A stretch of 64,000 nt of DNA, taken from contig CAMYYB010000006.1 in assembly GCA_947303335.1 (NCBI GenBank), forward strand, positions 1 to 64,000, read 5' to 3'. This document shows positions 1 to 9,339 of this stretch, in pieces (position 1 is the first letter of the stretch; each line of letters begins with the position of its first letter). Below the pieces are notes generated by a model, which saw nothing but the letters and a program-made list of their open reading frames with translations, did not search any database and was not told the origin of the DNA. The DNA comes from an uncultured Bacteroidales bacterium. Lineage in GTDB: Bacteria; Bacteroidota; Bacteroidia; Bacteroidales; F082. Both the position numbers and the translations under genes were made by a program.

Positions 1-76
1 GATAGGTAAGGCTGTGTTGACTGAAAGCGGTTGCTCCAAGCAGTAAGCCGACAAGACAAAGTAAAATCTTCTTCAT
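1..76 (-). CDS. N-terminal fragment of a secreted/exported protein (signal peptide MKKILLCLVGLLLGATAFSQHSLTY), truncated by window edge
   Basis: ATG at 76 (reverse), hydrophobic signal peptide, TAnnTTTG-like element at 101-108 upstream. Confidence 0.5.
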   Translation of the reverse strand, partial: MKKILLCLVGLLLGATAFSQHSLTY

Positions 77-127
77 AGGTTGTTATTGTTGATTAGACGG
101 CAAAAATACAAAACATAGCTTAAATGC

Positions 128-757
128 TCAATAAGCAAACACCGATTCATCCATACCTTCGTTTATGCGGATGTCCTCGAAATGAATGGAAGTGACATCA
201 CCGTTAGCTTCCATCAGCTGGACGCGACTGATGATGTTGGTCTTTTTGTTGAAGTGGAACACCAACTGACTGAACATCCGCTTCATATCACGGCGTTTAG
301 GGGTCATCTCGGCTTTCCAAAAGGTATCATCGTCAGTGAGAACGACATCAAACACCGTCGGGTCGAACAGCTTCTGGCCCGAGGCACTGCCCATCACGAT
401 GTTCACGATACCTTGATACATTCTGCCTGCATTGCCTTCAAGCACCTCGGTCTTTCCTTCAATCACCTTGACGATATGTTCGCCATTGACAACGAGAGCG
501 AACGGAAAGGGTGTGAGGTATTCCCAGCGCAAGCGATCGGGCGAGACAAAATGCATCGTACCTTCAGAAACAGAAGGCTCGGCCAGTATCGTTGAGGTCT
601 TCTCCTGAACGAACCGGCATTGCATGGTCTGCATCGAAGCGGCAGCTTCCGTCAGCGTAGCCATCAACTGTTGGCTTTGGGCCTCAGTCAAGGAGGTTTG
701 GGCAGTAACGCTTAAGCCCAAGGCGACTATCAGAAGGGATATCCACAGTCTTTTCAT
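128..757 (-). CDS. LolA-like outer-membrane lipoprotein carrier protein
   Basis: 209 aa with signal peptide; LolA-like features (FVQEKTSTILAEPSVSEGTMHFVSPDRLRWEYLTPFPFALVVNGEHI); LolA-like genes are typical of aryl polyene clusters. Confidence 0.8.
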   Translation of the reverse strand: MKRLWISLLIVALGLSVTAQTSLTEAQSQQLMATLTEAAASMQTMQCRFVQEKTSTILAEPSVSEGTMHFVSPDRLRWEYLTPFPFALVVNGEHIVKVIEGKTEVLEGNAGRMYQGIVNIVMGSASGQKLFDPTVFDVVLTDDDTFWKAEMTPKRRDMKRMFSQLVFHFNKKTNIISRVQLMEANGDVTSIHFEDIRINEGMDESVFAY

Positions 758-758
758 C

Positions 759-1118
759 TTATTTCATGATTAGGAAACACCCCAACACTACAAGAACCAG
801 ACCAATCCAACGGGAGAAAGGGATGCTTTCGCCAAAGACAAGCCAGGCAGCTATCATGCCAAAGACGAAAGAGAGGCTGGTAAGAGGATAAGCCTGACTA
901 AAGGGGAACCTTTTCAGGATATAGAGCCAAAGAACCGTAGCCACACTAAAGCTAATGCCGCAGGCCAACAGCCACCAATCGACCAGCACCGACTTGAAAT
1001 AAGCCCATGTCCATTCGAACTTGCCCAATTGCTTCAACGCTAACTTGAGCAGCACCTGTCCTCCTGAGAGAAAGAGCGTCTGTAGAGCCACCAATCCAAA
1101 TAATTTCCACATAATCAA
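759..1118 (-). CDS. Small EamA/SMR-type membrane protein (4-TM half-transporter)
   Basis: 119 aa, four hydrophobic segments, EamA-like C-terminus; 4-bp overlap with upstream KS gene. Confidence 0.65.
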   Translation of the reverse strand: MIMWKLFGLVALQTLFLSGGQVLLKLALKQLGKFEWTWAYFKSVLVDWWLLACGISFSVATVLWLYILKRFPFSQAYPLTSLSFVFGMIAAWLVFGESIPFSRWIGLVLVVLGCFLIMK

Positions 1119-3409
1119 GCCTCCAATAGGGTTAATGAAACATTCTTACCGTCGGAACGGTTATAAAGTAGGATACACTTCGGCTGCTTGTCGCTGGCTT
1201 CCTTGGGATTCACAAACAACGAAGCCGGTACACGACCCGTGTTGAGGCATTGTGCTGCCACGTAGAAGCCCAATCCTGAAGAAGTGAAGCTCTCCCCGAA
1301 GAGGTGTTTGTATTTCAAAAGAGGCTTGTCGCCGAAGAGGGTCTGGGTCTCTTGCTGATATGCCTCGTCGTTAGTGTAGTTGCCGCTAATACCGGTGAAG
1401 ATGAAGTCAACATCGTTGAGGGTTTTACCTGCGGAATGAAGCAATTTTGTGACTGCATCCATAAGGGTATCCATCTTGGGTTGATGGAGAATTTGGAAGC
1501 CAGTGAGTTTACATAGGGGTTGTATGTCTGGATGGCTTCGTGGTTCCTCCTCGCAATGGCACGAAGCAGCCAATACTATTGAAACGGCTGACTCGCCACA
1601 ACGTTCCTCGTCCTTACCCATCATGCCGCCTTTCTTCAGGATGTGGTAGAAGGTTTCTGTCAACTCATCGTGTCCTCCCACCATGGCAGAGTTGATCTTA
1701 CCAGACTGTAACTGCAGCCAGGCATCCTGCAAGGCACTATCAAACGAGATACTTTTGTGTGAATAGGTGGCATTGTAGCCGTGATTCTTGGTCTGGATAG
1801 CCACCAACGAGCTGATGGTATTGTGGGTCGACTGCATGAAATACGTAGGTTTCAGCAGGTGTTCGCCTTCTTTTGAAAGAGCATCGAGGAATAACTCGGT
1901 ATTCTCTATGCAGCCGTAGCCTGTCCCTGTGATAATCGCATCGACGGTCTCCAAACCAGAGGCTCTCAAGGCTTCTTTTGAAGTAGCTACAGCACGTTTC
2001 AGAATCTTGCCCATACGACGCGCCTCGATGGGTGAGACGTATTCTTTGAAGCTTGGGTCTATGGAACGGACAAAAGGTTCGCTATAGTGAACAGGCTCGT
2101 CCATCCATGCCTCGCTGAGGGGTTGTTGGAGGGAAATTTGCTTGGCGGAAAGGATGTAGATGGTTGCTGAGCTTGTCGAAGCACCTTTATTCTGGGTTGG
2201 CCCTTCGACAGGCTCAGGGACCTTAACGCTGGAGAGCAACACCGACGAATCATTCCCACCGAAGCCGAAAGCATTGCACAACACGTGTCTGAGCTCTTTT
2301 CTTGTGGGTTGCGTAACAGGTATAATACCGTCTTCCATCGGCTGCGACCAATGGAGATTGATGGGTAGGAATCCATGCTGCAAAGCCAGTATGCTGAATA
2401 CCGCCTCGATAGAGCCAGAGGCACTTGTGGTATGTCCCGTGAAAGGTTTGGTAGACGAGACAGGGGGTACCTTTTCACCAAAGAGCCGCTTCATCGCCTG
2501 ACTCTCGCTGGTATCGTTGTTGGGTGTTCCTGTACCGTGTGCGTTGATATAGTCGATTTCTGAGGGCTGTATTTCGGCTAACTTCAAAGCCTCTTTCATG
2601 GCACGATAGGCTCCCTCGCCATCAGGTGAAGAGGCCGTTTGATGGTAAGCGTCACAAGCGTTACCGTAACCCGATAACAGGGCTTGGGGGTTCACACCGC
2701 GCCGTTTCGCGCTTTCCTCCGATTCCAATACGAGATAAGCAGCTCCTTCGCCCAGATTGAGTCCGTTGCGGGTGGCATCGAATGGTCTACTGGGCTGGGG
2801 GTCGAGAATCATCAGCGAGTTGAAGCCATTGAGGTGAAACTTACTAAGGCACTCACTACCTCCTACCACAACAATGTCAGCCTCACCACAACGAATCATA
2901 TTGGCACCTAAGATGATGGCATTGGCTGCTGAGGAACAGGCGGTAGACAAGGTGGTCATAAAGGCAAACTTCCCAAAATGATGGGCTATCATCTCAGAAC
3001 AGCTACCGCAGTCATGAGCCGCTATATACTCCTTGTGAGCCTCGCTGCTGATAAAGTCAAGATAAAACTGCTCGCTCATATCCATACCACCTACAGTGGT
3101 ACCTGAGACAAAGCCCACCTGTGGCAACAGCTCAGGACTCAGCCCTGCATCGTGCAAAGCCTCCTCCAAGGCCAGCATTCCCATCAAGGCGGTACGTGTG
3201 GTGATTGCCTCATCGGCAATACCCAAACGCTGGCGCATCTCGGCATCGGTGAGTTTCACCTCGCCTACGGGAAACTCCTTATGCTCCGTCTTGAGGTATT
3301 TCAGCAGACCCACGCCTGAGCGACCGCTAAGCAAAGCCTCCAAGGTCTCTGCCTTATTGTTGCCTATCGCTGAGACAACTCCCGCTCCTGTAATCAGAAT
3401 CGGCTTCAT
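1115..3409 (-). CDS. Fused double beta-ketoacyl-ACP synthase: N-terminal catalytic KS plus C-terminal KS-like (chain-length/initiation-factor-like) domain
   Basis: 764 aa; N-domain has STACSSAANA active-site Cys, NAHGTGTPNND and NAFGFGGNDSS; C-domain has KS-like STHNTISSLVAIQ but no matching nucleophilic Cys (YSHKSISFDSAL). Confidence 0.85.
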   Translation of the reverse strand: MKPILITGAGVVSAIGNNKAETLEALLSGRSGVGLLKYLKTEHKEFPVGEVKLTDAEMRQRLGIADEAITTRTALMGMLALEEALHDAGLSPELLPQVGFVSGTTVGGMDMSEQFYLDFISSEAHKEYIAAHDCGSCSEMIAHHFGKFAFMTTLSTACSSAANAIILGANMIRCGEADIVVVGGSECLSKFHLNGFNSLMILDPQPSRPFDATRNGLNLGEGAAYLVLESEESAKRRGVNPQALLSGYGNACDAYHQTASSPDGEGAYRAMKEALKLAEIQPSEIDYINAHGTGTPNNDTSESQAMKRLFGEKVPPVSSTKPFTGHTTSASGSIEAVFSILALQHGFLPINLHWSQPMEDGIIPVTQPTRKELRHVLCNAFGFGGNDSSVLLSSVKVPEPVEGPTQNKGASTSSATIYILSAKQISLQQPLSEAWMDEPVHYSEPFVRSIDPSFKEYVSPIEARRMGKILKRAVATSKEALRASGLETVDAIITGTGYGCIENTELFLDALSKEGEHLLKPTYFMQSTHNTISSLVAIQTKNHGYNATYSHKSISFDSALQDAWLQLQSGKINSAMVGGHDELTETFYHILKKGGMMGKDEERCGESAVSIVLAASCHCEEEPRSHPDIQPLCKLTGFQILHQPKMDTLMDAVTKLLHSAGKTLNDVDFIFTGISGNYTNDEAYQQETQTLFGDKPLLKYKHLFGESFTSSGLGFYVAAQCLNTGRVPASLFVNPKEASDKQPKCILLYNRSDGKNVSLTLLEA
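1528..1566. repeat. REP-like repeat type B variant inside KS fusion gene
   Basis: CTGGATGGCTTCGTGGTTCCTCCTCGCAATGGCACGAAG; translated on - strand as CHCEEEPRSHPD. Confidence 0.7.
2167..2217. repeat. REP-like repeat type A inverted pair at KS-KS junction
   Basis: CTGAGCTTGTCGAAG (2167-2181) and CTTCGACAGGCTCAG (2203-2217); 15-nt arms with one mismatch; translated as VPEPVEGPTQNKGASTSSAT. Confidence 0.88.
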
Positions 3410-3412
3410 TGC

Positions 3413-3670
3413 TTATTTTGTGCGGTTCTTTGAGATAAAGTCAGCCATCACAGCCACCGACTTGAAGATTTCCTTTCCTTGGTTGGGGTCTTGCAACTTG
3501 ATGCCGTAGTTCTTTTCCATCAGCACAATAAGTTCGAGTGCATCGATGGAATCAAGACCGAGACCTTCGCCAAAAAGTGCTGCATTTTCATCAATGTCTT
3601 CTGGGGTCATATCTTCAAGGTTCAATGCCTCTATGATTTGTTGTTTCAGGGTGTAGATAAGTTCGTCCAT
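3413..3670 (-). CDS. Acyl carrier protein
   Basis: MDELIYTLKQQIIEALNLEDMTPEDID...GLGLDSIDALELIVLME phosphopantetheine site; start refined from ORF start 3700 to Met at 3670. Confidence 0.9.
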   Translation of the reverse strand: MDELIYTLKQQIIEALNLEDMTPEDIDENAALFGEGLGLDSIDALELIVLMEKNYGIKLQDPNQGKEIFKSVAVMADFISKNRTK

Positions 3671-3702
3671 GATTGTGTATTTTGAGATTTGAGAATTCAA
3701 AT

Positions 3703-4257
3703 TTAAGATTTAAAGATTAAGAATATTTGGGCTTCGAAGTGGTTTTCGTCTGTACAGTCAAGCCAGCCTCCGAGGATGCTCTGGGTCTGCGGGTCTTGGA
3801 AGGTGTTTTCCAACTGTCTTGATATGATATTAGGGTCATTGTTCTCGATGACGAGAAACAAGGTCTCACCGTAGTATTTGTTCCTTATGGCTATTTCACC
3901 CGTCACGATGTTTGGGAGCGTGTAGACAAAAGCCGCTGGACTGGGATAAAAGTTTTCAGGATCTTGTATGGTGGCTTGATAGGTAGTATCGGCTTGCAAA
4001 GAGGCATTGCGATTAAAGAAAACCACGGCCCGATCTTCACGAGGAACAAAACGTTCAGCCCCTTCGACCTGCAGCAACAGCTCGGAAGCCACAAAGCCCA
4101 ACCTGCAGAGGGTGTCCATCTTGAAGAACTTGGGGTAGTCGCCTATATGCTTGCGATACAACTCGGTGAGCAGGGCTGCACCCTTCTCCTGATGGCTCAA
4201 AACTTTTCCGTCGACCACAACACTTTCAGGGGTAATATGTACAGTATGCTGCATCAT
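3703..4257 (-). CDS. Short KS-like accessory protein (ketoacyl-synt_2-like)
   Basis: 184 aa; segment FYPSPAAFVYTLPNIVTGEIAIRNKYYGET resembles the SPxxFxxTxxNxxxGxxAI motif of KS/CLF N-domains; 4-bp overlap with neighbouring KS gene. Confidence 0.5.
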   Translation of the reverse strand: MMQHTVHITPESVVVDGKVLSHQEKGAALLTELYRKHIGDYPKFFKMDTLCRLGFVASELLLQVEGAERFVPREDRAVVFFNRNASLQADTTYQATIQDPENFYPSPAAFVYTLPNIVTGEIAIRNKYYGETLFLVIENNDPNIISRQLENTFQDPQTQSILGGWLDCTDENHFEAQIFLIFKS

Positions 4258-5396
4258 AACTCACCTCCTTTCGCCATCAGCAGAGCTGCATTGCAACCTC
4301 CGAAACCTGAGAGCAATTTGATGAAAGCATGTTTTTCTGTTGTTTGGTTCTGGTTGGAAAGCACCAAAGGATGGGTGACACCAATGGTTTCAAAACCTTT
4401 GGTGGCTAATATCGTATGGTCGTCAACAGCCTGCATCGAAAGAATCGTCTCCAAGATACCTGCGGCTCCCATCGTATGGCCATAGTAGCCTTTCAGTCCG
4501 TTGACGGGAATATTGGAAAGTCCAGCCCTTTCAATGGCTACCGATTCCATTTCGTCGTTATAGAGCGTAGCGGTACCATGAGCGTTGATGAAGGCAATCT
4601 TATCAGGACTCACATCATCAAGCACAGCCTGTAAGGCTCTGTAACTTCCTTCTCCCGTTCGTGACGGACCGCTGATATGGTTGGCATCGTTACGAATGGC
4701 TCCACGAATGGCGACCCAGTCTGTATCTTCAACTTGGTCTTTCCGAGTGTAAATGATTGTCGCAGCAGCATCACCAAGATTCAAACCGCAACGCTGAGCA
4801 TCGAAAGGCTTGCAGGGTTCCACAGAAAGTGCCTTGAACGACTGGAAACCCGACACAATGAAAACCGACTGCACATCGGCACCTACTGTAATGACATAGT
4901 CAAAATGTCCACTTTCCAGCTCACGCATCGCTTGTATTTGCGCACATACACCAGAGATGCAGGCATTGGAAACGACTATGGGAGTGTTGGGGTTATGGAA
5001 GTAGTCCGTCATTTGCTTTGCAGCCATTCCCAAACGGACACGCTCTTTTGGAAATCCCGTCTCACGCTTATCTAATAGGAACACATTGCCTTTTGTGGTA
5101 GAGAGAATAAACAACACCTTTTCAGAACTCGGGTCGATGTCGGTAGGCTCCAAAGCCTTTGCTGCAGAAAGAATGATCATCTTCTCAAAGAAGGTATACG
5201 CTTCATCAAGATGCCACTGTGTTGCCATTTCGTTGACTGCCTCACGAGGCATCAATGAGGCTGTAAAAGGCTCAGGAAGGTTCCACAAACCATCATGACG
5301 TTTCAGCTCAGAACGACCCGCTTTCACAGTTGTGTAATTCTCAGCTGTGCTTATGCCCAAGGGGGAGATAATATTGTCTGACACTTTGACAATCAT
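4254..5396 (-). CDS. Beta-ketoacyl-ACP synthase
   Basis: 380 aa; VVSNACISGVCAQIQAM active site, INAHGTATLYNDEME, KGYYGHTMGAAGI. Confidence 0.9.
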   Translation of the reverse strand: MIVKVSDNIISPLGISTAENYTTVKAGRSELKRHDGLWNLPEPFTASLMPREAVNEMATQWHLDEAYTFFEKMIILSAAKALEPTDIDPSSEKVLFILSTTKGNVFLLDKRETGFPKERVRLGMAAKQMTDYFHNPNTPIVVSNACISGVCAQIQAMRELESGHFDYVITVGADVQSVFIVSGFQSFKALSVEPCKPFDAQRCGLNLGDAAATIIYTRKDQVEDTDWVAIRGAIRNDANHISGPSRTGEGSYRALQAVLDDVSPDKIAFINAHGTATLYNDEMESVAIERAGLSNIPVNGLKGYYGHTMGAAGILETILSMQAVDDHTILATKGFETIGVTHPLVLSNQNQTTEKHAFIKLLSGFGGCNAALLMAKGGEL

Positions 5397-5403
5397 ACGT
5401 CCA

Positions 5404-5850
5404 CTATTCTTGCAATTCCATGTTCGTTGATGCGATTTTCATATTGGCCTGTGCTATGGTTTCGTCTCCGCATCGGATAACAGCATTCGCGAGGGTAATT
5501 TGGAAAAGTTCCTCGATTACCTTTACCGTAGTGACGATATGTTCGCCGACTTTCGGGGTACACAAAACCTCAAAATTGCTGACGGCACCTATCACTCCTA
5601 TCTTTACCTTCTCCCCCCTGCACAGGTTGATGTAACCGATGCGGGCAGCACAAGTTTGGGCCATATTTTCCATCAGACCGCTGGCTGAGAAACGACCCTC
5701 TGCAACAAAAACATTATCCTTTCGCACCTCAAACTCCGTAACTGTAGTCAACATATCACACGACACCAAACGGTCAATCATCACAAAAGGCGGCCTTTGC
5801 GGTATCAGTTCTTTCAAAGTGAAGTCTTCAATCGCTCTCATGACTTCCAA
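5404..5850 (-). CDS. 3-hydroxyacyl-ACP dehydratase (FabZ/FabA-like hotdog)
   Basis: 148 aa; LIPQRPPFVMIDRL and GLMENMAQTCAARIGY motifs. Confidence 0.82.
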   Translation of the reverse strand: MEVMRAIEDFTLKELIPQRPPFVMIDRLVSCDMLTTVTEFEVRKDNVFVAEGRFSASGLMENMAQTCAARIGYINLCRGEKVKIGVIGAVSNFEVLCTPKVGEHIVTTVKVIEELFQITLANAVIRCGDETIAQANMKIASTNMELQE

Positions 5851-6731
5851 AAGTTATAATAGTTAAACCATTGCGTAGGATAACGACGCACAATAGCCTC
5901 TAACCGCTCGGCAAAGCTTTGGGCCAATTGGGCCATTTGCTCACGTTTGCCGGCTTGTGGGTCACAGGTGACCTCTTGAACGTATGCGCGGTATTTCCGC
6001 AAGCCTTCTTTCATCACAAAAACAGCCAATGCCGGAACATTCTTCTGCACCACCATTGCGAAAGCACCCAATGGGAAGCAAGCTTTCTCGCCAAAAAACT
6101 GACAGTCGACACTCTTCTGTGAGCCAAAGATACGGTCGGCAGGCAGACTGACAATTTCTCCATTTTCCAAAGCCGCATTGACGGCAAACAGATGAGAGAG
6201 ATCCTCTCTCACAGGTATCATGCTGATATTGTTTTGCGATAAGATCCGCTGACGGTTTTCCATTACCGTTTCCGTCTCACCTGCAAACACCAATGCGTTG
6301 AATCTTTTTGATTTGGAATGCAGCATATAACCCGCCATCTCATAGTTGCCCACATGACTGCTCAGCAAAATAAACCCTTCCGGTTGGGCTTCCAGTGCAT
6401 TCATCAAAGGCAAGCCATCAATGTCGAAATGATATTTCTTGCCTGCATACGCCCCAAAACGGTCGAGAATAATCTGTCCGAAACAAAAATGGTTGGCATA
6501 GACCGACCCAAACGACTTCCATCGACTATAGCCCATCCGTTTACGGAAGAAACTATACATAGCCTGATAGCCCTTTCTGTTGAAAAGCATATAGAAAGGC
6601 ACCACAAAAGCCATTACACCATAGAGCAGCCACAAAGGAAGCAAGCGGAACATCGCAATCAGCGAACGCTGCATCCAGGGCTGTCCATCAGTCTTTCCCG
6701 ACCATTCTTTATGTTGCAGGGCGTCAGCCAT
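5838..6731 (-). CDS. LpxL/HtrB-like lysophospholipid acyltransferase
   Basis: 297 aa; SSHVGNYEMAG (H-x4-E/D-like) motif, membrane-anchored N-terminus. Confidence 0.85.
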   Translation of the reverse strand: MADALQHKEWSGKTDGQPWMQRSLIAMFRLLPLWLLYGVMAFVVPFYMLFNRKGYQAMYSFFRKRMGYSRWKSFGSVYANHFCFGQIILDRFGAYAGKKYHFDIDGLPLMNALEAQPEGFILLSSHVGNYEMAGYMLHSKSKRFNALVFAGETETVMENRQRILSQNNISMIPVREDLSHLFAVNAALENGEIVSLPADRIFGSQKSVDCQFFGEKACFPLGAFAMVVQKNVPALAVFVMKEGLRKYRAYVQEVTCDPQAGKREQMAQLAQSFAERLEAIVRRYPTQWFNYYNFWKS

Positions 6732-6737
6732 TCTTGG

Positions 6738-6980
6738 TTAGGCTATCTTTCTTTCAATGTAGTCACAAAAGTCGCTGAAAGTTTTCACTGGACCCATCTC
6801 TTCGGTCTTCATCTTGAAACCGAAGGTCTTTTCGACAATCACCACGATATCCACGAAATCAAGGCTGTCAATGCCAATATCTTCTTTCAAACGGGCTTCG
6901 GGGGTAATCTTTTCTTCGTCCATCTCAAGGTCTTCCACGAGGAACGCCTTGACTTTTTCTTCTATTTCTTGTCTGTTCAT
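6738..6980 (-). CDS. Acyl carrier protein
   Basis: 80 aa; DIGIDSLDFVDIVVIVEKTF phosphopantetheine motif. Confidence 0.92.
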   Translation of the reverse strand: MNRQEIEEKVKAFLVEDLEMDEEKITPEARLKEDIGIDSLDFVDIVVIVEKTFGFKMKTEEMGPVKTFSDFCDYIERKIA

Positions 6981-6989
6981 ATTGGGTAT

Positions 6990-8093
6990 TTAATAATTAG
7001 ATTTTTTGCAAACCATGATGCTGTGTCCATAGCCTAAGTTATCGTGAATCGTTTCAATTTCTAATCCTGCTTTTTCCACCAGACATTTCATGTCATCGCT
7101 ATGATACATTTTGCTGTTACCATTGGCCATAGTGGTGAAATATAAGCTCGTCATCGTGAGGCAGAAAGCCGCTGTTTCATATCGTTGACGATCCCAAAAC
7201 GTTTCCATGATATACAGGCGGCTGTTGCTGTCCATGATATTGGCAGCCCGACTCACAATGCTGACAATCTCATCCTCACCGAAACAGTCGAGGAATTGGC
7301 TCATCCAAATGATGTCGTAATGATGGTTTGTGGGAAAGTCCTGCGAAGCATCCAACAGGTTCATTCCATAGCCGTCAATGCGATCGGCACCAGGTTTTTC
7401 AGCAATATTGCGACGCATCATTTCCAATTGTTGGGGCAAATCCACAATCGTCACCTTCACCTCCTTATCAAACTCCACGCATTGCAAGGCCCAACGACCT
7501 GTGTTGCCTCCTACATCAAGCAAGGTCTTAGGTTGGTTGGCAAACACAACTTCCAACGCTTGTTGGAACGAACAGTCGCTGTAGAAGTGGTCGAAACCAA
7601 ACCAGCTCTTTTGCACTTGGGGAGGCAACTGCGATAGACCCTCATATATTGTAGGCCAGGAACCAAAATGCTCCAAACCAACAGGACGACCTTCTTTCAG
7701 GCACTCCTCCAATCGGAACCATCCTTCGTAGTTTACATCGTGGTTGAATTCGGTGTTCACTTGGGTCGCTACGTCCGTGAGAAAAAACCAACCCGTTTTA
7801 CTCAGCATATATCGGTCGGTCTCAGTGTCAATCAGTACGGTGCCTATACTCAGGCTTGCTTCCAACAACACTTTGGCGGCATAGTTACTGATGCTTGCTT
7901 TTTCAGCTATCTCAGCTTCTGTCATTCCTTTGTCGCTGTTGCGTAGCAGCTCCAATACGCCGAACTTCTTCATCAAGCGAGTCACTTGAAACACGACAGG
8001 TCCCCAGGCAATCCATTGCGCTTGAGCCTGTGCTTCACGGGCGGTAAGATGTTCCTTGCTGTAGGCTTCTTTTAATACAGGGGTAAGATGCAT
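6990..8093 (-). CDS. SAM-dependent methyltransferase (O-methyltransferase-like)
   Basis: 367 aa; N-terminal winged-helix dimerisation region and LLDVGGNTGRWALQ SAM-binding motif. Confidence 0.85.
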   Translation of the reverse strand: MHLTPVLKEAYSKEHLTAREAQAQAQWIAWGPVVFQVTRLMKKFGVLELLRNSDKGMTEAEIAEKASISNYAAKVLLEASLSIGTVLIDTETDRYMLSKTGWFFLTDVATQVNTEFNHDVNYEGWFRLEECLKEGRPVGLEHFGSWPTIYEGLSQLPPQVQKSWFGFDHFYSDCSFQQALEVVFANQPKTLLDVGGNTGRWALQCVEFDKEVKVTIVDLPQQLEMMRRNIAEKPGADRIDGYGMNLLDASQDFPTNHHYDIIWMSQFLDCFGEDEIVSIVSRAANIMDSNSRLYIMETFWDRQRYETAAFCLTMTSLYFTTMANGNSKMYHSDDMKCLVEKAGLEIETIHDNLGYGHSIMVCKKSNY

Positions 8094-8118
8094 TGGGTGT
8101 ATTTGTTTGGATAGATAA

Positions 8119-9339
8119 TTACATTTTTTTGATGATTAATGCACTATTGGTTCCTCCAAAACCGAAGGAGTTGGAAAGGATGATATTCAATGCTTTATCA
8201 GTAGTTTTATTGACAATATTGAGTCCTTCTGAGTATTCATCGGGATGTTCGAAGTTGATATTGGGGGCAATGAAACCGCCTTGCATCATGAGGATACTAT
8301 AGACGATTTCGGAGGCACCCGCCATCCAACATTCATGTCCCGTCATCGACTTGGTTGAAGATATGGGCGTTTGGGTAGAACCGAAAAGCCGTTTCAAAGC
8401 CAAAGCTTCAAACATATCGCCTTGAGGTGTTGAGGTGGCATGAGCGTTGACGTAGTCTATGTCTTCTGCCTGTACTCCTGCTTCTTTCATGGCTCGACTC
8501 ATTGCACGGAAGCAACCGTCCTCGCTGGGTTGAGAGATATGGCTCTCGCCGTTGGAAGAGAAACCGTAGCCACAGACCTCAGCCAAAATGGTTGCACCAC
8601 GAGCCACAGCATGATCATAGTCCTCAAGCACTAAAGCGGCAGCACCACCACTGGGAACGAGACCGTCTCTATCACGGTCGAAAGGACGCGAGGCTTTAGT
8701 AGGTTCATCAACACGGGTTGAAAAGGCGCTGATGCCGTCAAAGCTACCCATAGAGAGGTAGTTGGTCTCTTGTGCTCCACCACAAAGCACCATATCCTGC
8801 AATCCATTACGGATGAGCATTGCACCCAAACCGATGGAATGTGAACCGCTGGCGCAGGCGGCACTAATGGTCATATTGATGCCCTTCAGGTGGAAGATGG
8901 TGGAAAGGTTCATCGTCACCGTAGAATTCATCGACTGAAAGATAGCTGCCGAACCTACCAAAGTGGTGTCGTGCTTCTCCATAGTGGTCTCATGCGACTT
9001 AATAACCGCTTGTGCGGATGAATCATTACCAAATAATACACCTACTTCGTTATTAAGCAGATAGTTGTCGTCAACACCTGCCTGTTTGAAAGCTTCCAAC
9101 GTGGCCATATAAGCGTATTCGCCCTCTTCGGCCAAATACATACGGAGTTTACGGTCGAGCACGCCTTTCAGCTGGGGTTTTTCTACTATACCTGTCAATG
9201 GAGAACGATACCCATATTCTATGCGCTGTGGGTCAATGCCAATGCCTGAGCGACCTTCACGCAATGAGGTTGCGACTTCTTCTTGGTTCTTTCCCAAACA
9301 CGACCAAATGCCTATTCCAGTAATTACAACTCTTCTCAT
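8119..9339 (-). CDS. Beta-ketoacyl-ACP synthase (FabF/FabB-like)
   Basis: 406 aa; TISAACASGSHSIGLG, NAHATSTPQGD, SNSFGFGGTNSALI. Confidence 0.92.
   Translation of the reverse strand: MRRVVITGIGIWSCLGKNQEEVATSLREGRSGIGIDPQRIEYGYRSPLTGIVEKPQLKGVLDRKLRMYLAEEGEYAYMATLEAFKQAGVDDNYLLNNEVGVLFGNDSSAQAVIKSHETTMEKHDTTLVGSAAIFQSMNSTVTMNLSTIFHLKGINMTISAACASGSHSIGLGAMLIRNGLQDMVLCGGAQETNYLSMGSFDGISAFSTRVDEPTKASRPFDRDRDGLVPSGGAAALVLEDYDHAVARGATILAEVCGYGFSSNGESHISQPSEDGCFRAMSRAMKEAGVQAEDIDYVNAHATSTPQGDMFEALALKRLFGSTQTPISSTKSMTGHECWMAGASEIVYSILMMQGGFIAPNINFEHPDEYSEGLNIVNKTTDKALNIILSNSFGFGGTNSALIIKKM

Noticed and set aside
2059-2481. 140-aa alternative-frame ORF in the KS fusion
   Set aside because: Different frame of the KS gene; apparent peptide (SLSLSKGQPRIKVLRQAQQPSTS) is the REP-like repeat read in another frame.
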